From assembly GCA_035282865.1 (NCBI GenBank), contig DATEVB010000158.1:1-9143 (forward strand): DNA of 9,143 nucleotides, written 5' to 3'. The stretch comes from UBA4744 sp035282865. Lineage in GTDB: Bacteria; Actinomycetota; Acidimicrobiia; Spongiisociales; UBA4744. Positions 1 to 4,943 of this stretch are shown piece after piece. Positions within the stretch are counted from its first letter, which is position 1. Every line of letters begins with the position of its first letter. The notes beneath the pieces were generated by a model. It did no database searches. It was not told the DNA's origin and worked only from the letters and a program-made list of their open reading frames with translations. The translations under genes were made by a program, and so were the position numbers.

Positions 1-50
1 TGTGGTGGTGGTGGTAGGCGCAGGCGATGTGGTGGTGGTGGTAGGCGCAG
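1..50. repeat. 27-base direct repeat coding for a Thr/Pro linker
   Basis: The 23 bases at 1-23 recur exactly at 28-50, giving a 27-base period, which is nine codons. On the minus strand each copy encodes TTTTT and part of SPAP. The copies are in frame, so expansion or contraction by slippage would change linker length without a frameshift. The array may continue beyond the left edge. Confidence 0.8.
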
Positions 51-402
51 CCTTGGTGGTCGTGGCTGTGGTTGTGGTTGGGGAAGTCGTGGTCGTTGAA
101 GGGCGAAGGTTGGAGCGAGTCAGAGTGGGTACGGGATCCAGCCCGGGGTCCTCGAACACTCCTACCACCGGGCTCGCCTCCGGATGCGGCGCCGATAGCA
201 TCTGATTGGCGAACACAAAGGCGGTGACCCGACCGGTCGTCGACCCGGCATCTGCGGCGATCGTCATCGCTTCCGGGGCCGGGTCGGGGGAGACTCCCGG
301 GCGCCGGTCGCCGTCGCCGGTCGAGAACACTGCAAAGCCGCCGAACGTCAAGAGAATGATGAGTGTTGCCAGCCCAAGAAGGACCGGCCGCACATTTTTC
401 AT
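1..402 (-). CDS. Membrane-anchored Thr/Pro-rich protein, 3' end outside window
   Basis: This reading frame opens at an ATG at 402-400 and stays open for 134 codons to the left edge, so the C-terminal part is missing. A GGCGGAG run about 9 bases upstream can serve as ribosome binding site. Residues 1-6 are polar and basic (MKNVRP), and residues 7-26 form one hydrophobic segment, so the product is probably anchored by a signal anchor or exported by an uncleaved signal; no lipobox Cys is visible. After about 80 moderately acidic, Pro-rich residues with no recognised motif, the chain becomes a Thr/Pro/Ala linker with runs of four or five Thr and a nine-residue repeat, TTTTTSPAP. Such linkers commonly join a membrane anchor to an extracellular or wall domain. 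No function can be assigned because any such domain would lie outside the window. It is transcribed divergently from the ferritin gene. Confidence 0.75.
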   Translation of the reverse strand, partial: MKNVRPVLLGLATLIILLTFGGFAVFSTGDGDRRPGVSPDPAPEAMTIAADAGSTTGRVTAFVFANQMLSAPHPEASPVVGVFEDPGLDPVPTLTRSNLRPSTTTTSPTTTTATTTKAAPTTTTTSPAPTTTTT

Positions 403-547
403 GTCGGAATACTCCGCCTTCGTTTGTGCCCCGGACCCAGCACCCGCGGCGTCCCACCAGGCTAACGGCCCGGCAAGTCCATCCCAAGCGGGAACCTGGG
501 AAACAATGGCAGAAGTCAGGTCCGGTCGATCGGGTTGCGGAACGAGC

Positions 548-588
548 GCACCATATTTCGGTGGTGACCGAGCCCGATAACATGGTGC
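548..588 (+). promoter_or_regulatory. Inverted repeats in the ferritin leader
   Basis: GCACCAT at 548-554 is a perfect inverted complement of ATGGTGC at 582-588. Between them lies a smaller perfect inverted repeat, TCGGT-GGTG-ACCGA at 558-571, and CACCA/TGGTG at 549-553 and 562-566 is an alternative pairing. The elements sit 26-66 bases ahead of the ferritin start, where an operator or mRNA structure would act. They do not resemble the IdeR/DtxR iron box I know of, so an iron-responsive role is only a guess. I found no convincing -35/-10 pair in the 403-613 gap. Confidence 0.3.
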
Positions 589-613
589 ATGAAGAGCAAC
601 GAAAGGAAGCACC

Positions 614-1117
614 GTGACGATGAGCGCCGACCTCCAGGACGCCTACAACCACCAGATAGCTCTCGAATTCGCCTCCTCCTACGCGTACCTGCAGATGGCC
701 GCGTTCTTCGATGACGGCAATCTTCCCGGCTTCGGCAACTGGATGCGGCAGCAAGCAGAGGAGGAACGGGCCCATGCCATGAAGTTCTTCGATTTCGTGC
801 TCGACCGCGATAACCAGGTGGAGCTGCGCTCGATTCCCGCCCCGTCTGCCGACTACACCTCGCCGCTGTCGGTGTTTGTAGCCTCCCTCGCCCATGAGCA
901 GATGATTACCAGGTCGATTCACGACTTGTACGCGCAGGCAACGGACGAGAAGGACTATCAGAGCCTGCCCCTGCTGCATTGGTTCATCAACGAGCAGGTT
1001 GAAGAAGAGGCAACGATGTCAGAGTTGGTCGAGCAGATCTCCATGGCCGGCGATAACGGCGCGGCGCTGCTGCTTCTCGACCGCGAACTGGGCACCCGGG
1101 TATCTGCCGGCGAGTAG
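614..1117 (+). CDS. ftnA: Ferritin (non-haem, iron storage)
   Basis: A cytosolic ferritin of 167 residues, close to the 165 of E. coli FtnA. It would assemble into a 24-subunit shell that oxidises Fe(II) and stores it as a ferric mineral. All ferroxidase ligands of the FtnA pattern are visible: Glu18, Tyr25, Glu51, His54, Glu95, Gln128 and Glu131, in the motifs LEFASSYAY, EEERAHAM, AHEQM and EQVEEE. There is no conserved internal Met typical of haem-binding bacterioferritin dimers at the expected place, so ferritin fits better than bacterioferritin. The GTG at 614 lies 6 bases after AAAGGA; an ATG two codons later at 620 would give MSADLQ and is an equally possible start. The gene is divergent from the membrane-anchored protein and convergent with the YhhN gene. 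The family is secure; the regulation is not visible beyond the leader repeats. Confidence 0.95.
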   Translation: MTMSADLQDAYNHQIALEFASSYAYLQMAAFFDDGNLPGFGNWMRQQAEEERAHAMKFFDFVLDRDNQVELRSIPAPSADYTSPLSVFVASLAHEQMITRSIHDLYAQATDEKDYQSLPLLHWFINEQVEEEATMSELVEQISMAGDNGAALLLLDRELGTRVSAGE

Positions 1118-1203
1118 TCGGCCCGCTTCGGGTTGTGTCGCGCTGGTGCATGCTTGGTAATGCCGGGGCGACACGAGCCCATCGTTCGTGTGGGTCGTGG
1201 TAC
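1118..1203. terminator. Structured gap between convergent genes, possible bidirectional terminator
   Basis: This gap separates the ends of the ferritin and YhhN genes and contains three perfect inverted repeats: CCCG-CTT-CGGG at 1122-1132, GTGTCGC/GCGACAC at 1135-1141 and 1168-1174, and ACACGA/TCGTGT at 1171-1176 and 1186-1191. The last two overlap and so are mutually exclusive. None is followed by a clear T-run, so a terminator role rests on position and GC-rich stems only. Confidence 0.35.
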
Positions 1204-1881
1204 TCAGGCAACCGACCAGGCCAGCAGCACCTGTCCGAGGTAGTAGAGCGGCAATCCCCAGATCCGATTTACAAACCCTGGAGCGACGAATCGGTCGCGA
1301 GCGACCGCCAGGTCGGACATGTAGAACGCCGTTGCACCGATCACGATCAGCGGGGTGGCCCCGCCCGCAGTTGCCCCGACCGCAGTGGCCACCATGGCGG
1401 AGATGATCACCACGTAGGCAAGTACCGGGGCGATCATCTCCGGCGGAAGGTGGGGGCGTAGCCATCGGAAAACCACTCCGGCGGCCACGGTGGCTGCGCC
1501 TGCAGCCGCGACGGTGAAGCCGGCCGACAAACCGGCTACCAGGAAGGCGACCACATACAGGAGGTGGCCTATCAGGAAGGCCACCAGACCGGTCAGAAAC
1601 CAGGATCGGCCCCTCCCCAGCAGAGCCACGTCGCCGATCCACCCGAAGAGGAGAGCGATCAGGATCCACCGCCCGTATCGTGAGTCGGTCGCTCCGAGGG
1701 TCAGTGCTTGTCCGAGGAATCCGGCCGAGGCGATGGGTTTGGCAATGAACCGCAGCGGCAGGTCACGGCGCTCGCCCATCAGGCTTGCAGCCAGGCCGGC
1801 GGCAGTCAGCGCCACGAACCACCAGGCCACGATCAGGATTCGGTGAGGCGTTCTATCGTCATCGTGGCGATCTTGCCCCAT
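1204..1881 (-). CDS. YhhN/TMEM86 family membrane protein (lysoplasmalogenase-like)
   Basis: A 225-residue, very hydrophobic protein with about seven or eight predicted membrane segments. The family signature is present: KP at residues 48-49, GDVALL at 83-88, the AFLIGHLLY stretch at about 101-109, YMSDLAVARDRF at 187-198, and a closing PLYYLGQ. Eukaryotic TMEM86 members cleave the vinyl ether bond of lysoplasmalogens, and bacterial YhhN proteins are annotated by that homology; whether this one has that substrate is inference. The ATG at 1881 overlaps the 3' end of the AroQ-hydrolase gene by 49 bases, with GGAAG too close to be an ideal Shine-Dalgarno. A GTG at 1830, just past the upstream stop, would give a 208-residue protein starting at the first hydrophobic segment and is a reasonable alternative. 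The overlap suggests cotranscription and possibly translational coupling with the upstream gene. Confidence 0.88.
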   Translation of the reverse strand: MGQDRHDDDRTPHRILIVAWWFVALTAAGLAASLMGERRDLPLRFIAKPIASAGFLGQALTLGATDSRYGRWILIALLFGWIGDVALLGRGRSWFLTGLVAFLIGHLLYVVAFLVAGLSAGFTVAAAGAATVAAGVVFRWLRPHLPPEMIAPVLAYVVIISAMVATAVGATAGGATPLIVIGATAFYMSDLAVARDRFVAPGFVNRIWGLPLYYLGQVLLAWSVA

Positions 1882-3023
1882 TCTTCCGACCGTTGATCAA
1901 TCAACACGCGATGATCGGCAGCTTCGAACTCGAGAAAGTCGATCGCATCTCCGGCGGCGCGCGCCTCTTCGACATAGGCACGGCTGTATGCGACCGGTAC
2001 CCGATCGTCGGCCGTTCCGTGGGCGATCACCTGTGGCAGGCCGAGCGGCACCATATGGCGAGGTGAGGCGGTGTCATCGGGCAGGCCCCCGAAGAACTCC
2101 TCGACTGCGTCATCGCCGAGGTGGTCGCTAGTTGCCTCCGCCAGGTCGACCACTCCTGCCAAGGCTACGGCCAACCGGGGGGTGATGATCGGCGAGGTCA
2201 ATGGCGAGTCGGCGGCGAGCCGGGCGCGGGCGGCCGCCCAGAGAGCGAGCTGGCCACCGGCCGAATGGCCGACCAGCGCCACCCGGTCCAGATCGAGCTG
2301 GTGACCCCCGGCCAGGCTCGCCAGATGGTCGACGGCGGCCACGGTATCGGAGAGGGCCTCCCGCCAGCTATCGGGACCCCGCCGGTACTCGATGTTCCAG
2401 GTAGCGACACCACGATCGGTCAGATCGACGGCCAGGCCATCCATCAGGTCACGCCGCCACGGCCGCCGCCAGAATCCGCCGTGGATCAGGACCACCACAG
2501 GATATGGACCGGGGCCGTGAGGGACCCGTAGATCTCCTACCTGGTCGGGGTGGGAGCCGTAGCGAAGCGTGGTGAGCGGCATCGCCGCCCGATAGATCAG
2601 GTGGCGCAGCGCAGCGCGGTAACCGTCGATACCTCTGCCGAAGATAGTGGCAACGCAGGCCGGGCCGATGACCGACTGTTGCCGCCAGGCCTCGCGGCGG
2701 GTGACATCGGAGATGTGGACCTCGACCGTGGGGAGCTCAACTGCCTCGAGCGCGTCGTAGATGGCGTACGAGTAATGGGTGAAGGCGCCCGGGTTGATGA
2801 TGATGGCGTCTGCGTCCTCCCGGGCCAGGTGGAGGCGATCGATGATGGCTCCCTCGTGGTTGGATTGGAAGGTGTCCACCGTGACGCCCAGCTCGGTGCC
2901 CCAGGAACGGCAGGCGGCTTCGAGGTCGGCGAGGGTCGTCGACCCGTAGATGTCGGGCCGGCGGGTGCCGAGCAGATTGAGGTTGGGTCCGTTGACGACC
3001 AGGACACGGGCGGGCGGCTGCAT
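1833..3023 (-). CDS. aroQ: Fusion: type II 3-dehydroquinate dehydratase + alpha/beta hydrolase
   Basis: One uninterrupted 396-codon frame encodes two complete enzymes. Residues 5-145 are a type II 3-dehydroquinate dehydratase, the shikimate-pathway step that makes 3-dehydroshikimate. It carries NGPNLNLLG, Arg21, Tyr26, Asn77, His83, Asp90, the HISD motif with His103, Arg110 and Arg114, matching the active-site residues of M. tuberculosis AroQ. Stand-alone AroQ ends where this domain ends. Residues about 150-396 are an alpha/beta hydrolase of the esterase/formamidase-like kind: oxyanion motif HGGFW at 181-185, nucleophile GHSAGG with Ser254, acid Asp339 in HGTADDRVP, and base His371. The linker is very short. 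Met148 could in principle start a separate hydrolase, but no Shine-Dalgarno precedes it. The substrate of the hydrolase half is unknown. The ATG at 3023 has no Shine-Dalgarno at normal spacing; see the mini-ORF upstream. YhhN follows with overlap. Confidence 0.92.
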   Translation of the reverse strand: MQPPARVLVVNGPNLNLLGTRRPDIYGSTTLADLEAACRSWGTELGVTVDTFQSNHEGAIIDRLHLAREDADAIIINPGAFTHYSYAIYDALEAVELPTVEVHISDVTRREAWRQQSVIGPACVATIFGRGIDGYRAALRHLIYRAAMPLTTLRYGSHPDQVGDLRVPHGPGPYPVVVLIHGGFWRRPWRRDLMDGLAVDLTDRGVATWNIEYRRGPDSWREALSDTVAAVDHLASLAGGHQLDLDRVALVGHSAGGQLALWAAARARLAADSPLTSPIITPRLAVALAGVVDLAEATSDHLGDDAVEEFFGGLPDDTASPRHMVPLGLPQVIAHGTADDRVPVAYSRAYVEEARAAGDAIDFLEFEAADHRVLIDQRSEEWGKIATMTIERLTES

Positions 3024-3032
3024 TGCGTAAGG

Positions 3033-3044
3033 CTATCGAGCCAC
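3033..3044 (-). CDS. Three-codon leader ORF (GTG GCT CGA TAG) ahead of aroQ fusion
   Basis: On the minus strand AGGAGG (3057-3052) is followed after 7 bases by GTG GCT CGA TAG. This is the only well-placed Shine-Dalgarno upstream of the aroQ fusion. The mini-ORF is in the same frame as aroQ, and after TAG only nine bases (CCT TAC GCA) separate it from the aroQ ATG. It could be a minimal upstream ORF with termination-reinitiation, an old start disabled by a nonsense change, or a recoded stop. No direct evidence chooses between these. Confidence 0.4.
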   Translation of the reverse strand: MAR

Positions 3045-3084
3045 CGCCAATCCTCCTAACGATGGAATGGAATCATGGCGTTGT

Positions 3085-3117
3085 CCGGCCGGCCGGTGAG
3101 TGCACAAAGAGCTCACC
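3085..3117. promoter_or_regulatory. Palindrome and inverted repeat upstream of the aroQ fusion
   Basis: In the gap between the lipoate-ligase-type gene and the aroQ fusion there is a self-complementary CCGGCCGGCCGG at 3085-3096 and a perfect inverted repeat GGTGAG/CTCACC at 3095-3100 and 3112-3117 with an 11-base loop. Either could be the terminator of the upstream gene or an operator/leader structure for aroQ. No T-run follows the stem on the minus strand. Confidence 0.3.
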
Positions 3118-3136
3118 AATCTCGCCGTGATGGGAT

Positions 3137-3889
3137 CTACCCGCCGGGAGATAGATGGGTGGCTTCGAGCTCTGCGGCCATGGCGAGCGTGGCTTCGTCG
3201 ATCCGGCCGTCTTCCAACCCGTAGCGCCGATCGAACTCCGTGACGATGGCAGCCATCACGTCCTGGCGGGTGACTCCGGGCGCGGCGCCGGCCAAATCTC
3301 CGGAGGTGGTCGGGTCCCACTGCAGTTCGAGTGCCTCGTATACGGGAATCAGCACCTCGGCGATCCGATCGCCGCCGTCAACGACGACGACCCCACCCAC
3401 GTGGGCGGCCCGGCCGATGATGCGCTGGCCCGCTCCCATCACCTTGTGGTGTCCCGACACGTTGATGCTGTAGGCGCCCGGGCAGTATTCGCCGGGAACC
3501 TCACCGACCCGGGCATCGGCACCGAGGGCCCGAAACGCCGCCAGCAGGGTGGATGCCAGCGCTTCGAATCGTGGTTTGATGGTCTCGCGTGGCGTCGGAG
3601 TGGGAACCGTCCAGGCAAAGGCAATAGTCCCCGGGTGGAAGACGGCCGCTCTCCCCCCTGCCAGCCGCTCGATCGCCTCGTAGCCTGCCGCTCTGCTCGC
3701 CTCGACCGCCGGTCGGTAGCCGGGGCTGGTCACGTCTTGCCGGCCGAAGGCGACCATGGAACCCGGCTGGTGGAGCCGCAAGGTCTGGGCGGCTTCTCCG
3801 TCGGCGGCAGCACGCAGAAGTGCGTGGGAAATCGCGGTGTCGAATCCCGGCCGCTCCGGGTACTGCTCGGTCAAGAGTCGAATGGTCAT
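3137..3889 (-). CDS. Lipoate-protein ligase / octanoyltransferase family protein
   Basis: A 250-residue protein of the BPL/LplA/LipB fold, which attaches octanoyl or lipoyl groups to carrier domains of 2-oxoacid dehydrogenases or the glycine cleavage H protein. Visible motifs are PGSMVAFGRQD at about 42-52, the substrate-loop RLAGGRAAVFH at 75-85, GEYCPGAYSIN at 133-143, and KVMGAGQR starting at the conserved Lys149. A Cys at 136, 13 residues before Lys149, recalls the acyl-thioester Cys of LipM/LipL octanoyltransferases, so a transferase is possible as well as an ATP-dependent ligase; I cannot separate them. I chose the ATG at 3889 because family members begin with a similar short RLL segment; a GTG at 3952 would add 21 residues that look unlike the family. 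No strong Shine-Dalgarno is seen at 3889. It may be cotranscribed with the aroQ fusion 113 bases downstream, though that gap is structured. Confidence 0.85.
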   Translation of the reverse strand: MTIRLLTEQYPERPGFDTAISHALLRAAADGEAAQTLRLHQPGSMVAFGRQDVTSPGYRPAVEASRAAGYEAIERLAGGRAAVFHPGTIAFAWTVPTPTPRETIKPRFEALASTLLAAFRALGADARVGEVPGEYCPGAYSINVSGHHKVMGAGQRIIGRAAHVGGVVVVDGGDRIAEVLIPVYEALELQWDPTTSGDLAGAAPGVTRQDVMAAIVTEFDRRYGLEDGRIDEATLAMAAELEATHLSPGG

Positions 3890-3968
3890 GGTGCTCAGTA
3901 TCCCAAACTCCTCGCCCTGCTCCGAACTACAGGTAAGAACCTGGAACTCCACGGAGGCTCATGACGTC

Positions 3969-3997
3969 TCACAGGTGGGACAGGTTGGATGCTGTGA
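3969..3997. promoter_or_regulatory. TCACAG/CTGTGA inverted repeat between divergent genes
   Basis: A perfect 6-bp inverted repeat, TCACAG at 3969-3974 and CTGTGA at 3992-3997, lies in the 121-base gap between the divergent lipoate-ligase-type and lipoprotein genes, just ahead of the lipoprotein Shine-Dalgarno. The placement suits a regulator operator, but six-base arms can arise by chance. Confidence 0.25.
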
Positions 3998-4010
3998 CAA
4001 GGGGGTCGGG

Positions 4011-4892
4011 TTGAGCCGGGCTCGATGGGGCACCATGACCGGGCTGCTGCTGTTCGGAGCGGTTGTGGCGGGCTGCAATGATGCGTCGCTCTCCGGCCTG
4101 GGGCACATGACGGAGCGTTGGATCGCGGCCGCTCCCGATCCGACGACAACTACCGCTTCGCCCGTCGCTCCGGCACCGGTCGGGTTGCAGACGACCCATG
4201 GCGAACAGATCGTTGCCTGGGTGAATGATGAGCTGGGAGATCCGCCGGTGGCGTCACCGGAGGACACAGTCGCCATGGTGTGGTCCCGCAGCAACAAGCA
4301 GGACGGGTACGTTCAGGCCAGCCGGGCGGAGATCGCCGTCGCGTTGCCGGGCCTCGAGTTCCCCGAGCTCATCCCGGAGCGTTCCGCCTTCATCACCAGC
4401 CAGCTGGTCTTCGACTCAACGACCGGGAAGCTGGCCTCGGATCCTGCGGCCGCCTTCGGGTTCTGGTCGGCCAAGCCGTACACCAAGGCCCGCAGCGTCG
4501 CTCAGCTGGCCGTCCTCATCGTGGCCATCGACGCGGCGCCTGGCGAGCCCGTGGTGGTCGATACGATCGGTGTGCCTGAGGATCTCCACGAAGACATTGG
4601 GTGTGAAGAACTGGCAGGAAGCACGGTTGAAGATTGCAGGAGAGTGATCCTCGATGACGGGTGCCCGGCCTGGTCGCTGGACGTGACCGACGGCTGGCGG
4701 CTCGTATGGTCTGCGGGCGGTTACCGGTACGACCTGTTTGTCCGCCACGCCGGCCAAGCCGACCTTCTGGCTCGCATGGCCGGTTCCTGTGATGAGATGG
4801 CCATGATCCCGGCGCCGGTCGGGGCGGACCGCCTCGAAGGTACGCCGGCTGTGGATGAATCCGATGCGCCGCTCGAAACCGCCGGCTCCTGA
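4011..4892 (+). CDS. Predicted lipoprotein of unknown function
   Basis: A 293-residue protein when started at TTG 4011, which follows AAGGGGG by 5 bases. That start gives a proper lipoprotein signal: Arg3 and Arg5, a hydrophobic core at about 10-20, and the lipobox VAGC with Cys22 as lipidation site. The ATG at 4035 would leave no basic N-region and is less likely. After the Cys there is a Thr/Pro/Ala linker (TTTT near residues 45-48), then a globular part of about 230 residues with no motif I recognise. Four cysteines remain after Cys22 (198, 209, 218 and 260), which fits disulphides in an exported domain. The protein should sit on the outer face of the membrane. It precedes the ABC exporter by 51 bases, but a strong hairpin lies between them. 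No function is proposed; it is not a recognisable solute-binding protein. Confidence 0.8.
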   Translation: MSRARWGTMTGLLLFGAVVAGCNDASLSGLGHMTERWIAAAPDPTTTTASPVAPAPVGLQTTHGEQIVAWVNDELGDPPVASPEDTVAMVWSRSNKQDGYVQASRAEIAVALPGLEFPELIPERSAFITSQLVFDSTTGKLASDPAAAFGFWSAKPYTKARSVAQLAVLIVAIDAAPGEPVVVDTIGVPEDLHEDIGCEELAGSTVEDCRRVILDDGCPAWSLDVTDGWRLVWSAGGYRYDLFVRHAGQADLLARMAGSCDEMAMIPAPVGADRLEGTPAVDESDAPLETAGS

Positions 4893-4900
4893 GATTGTCG

Positions 4901-4936
4901 CCTCCCGGCGATAGGCTGAGCTTTCGCTCCGGGAGG
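4901..4936 (+). promoter_or_regulatory. GC-rich hairpin covering the ABC exporter Shine-Dalgarno
   Basis: CCTCCCGG at 4901-4908 pairs perfectly with CCGGGAGG at 4929-4936, an 8-bp stem with a 20-base loop that can itself fold weakly. The 3' arm contains GGGAGG, the best Shine-Dalgarno for the ABC exporter. Folding in mRNA would hide it from ribosomes. The hairpin starts 8 bases after the lipoprotein stop, so it may equally be a transcription terminator of that gene, although no T-run follows. Confidence 0.6.
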
Positions 4937-4943
4937 AACTCGA

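Noticed and set aside
1..75. Repeated GTGGTGGTG units looking like a repeat array or CRISPR fragment
   Set aside because: The period is 27 bases without spacers and the units are in frame with a Thr/Pro linker on the minus strand; this is coding low complexity.
520..600. Sigma-70-like promoter for ferritin
   Set aside because: TTGCGG, CATATT and GATAAC occur but no pair has a 16-18 base spacing.
3155..3964. Long plus-strand open frame (269 codons) opposite the lipoate-ligase-type gene
   Set aside because: The minus strand has clear family motifs, while this frame has none and no good start signal.
3969..3997. CRP-type operator
   Set aside because: The arms are TCACAG...CTGTGA, the reverse orientation and wrong spacing for TGTGA-N6-TCACA.
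3756..4010. N-terminal extension of the lipoprotein back to an ATG at 3756
   Set aside because: It would overlap the lipoate-ligase-type gene antisense and bury the lipoprotein signal 100 residues inside the protein; TTG 4011 gives a proper signal peptide and Shine-Dalgarno.
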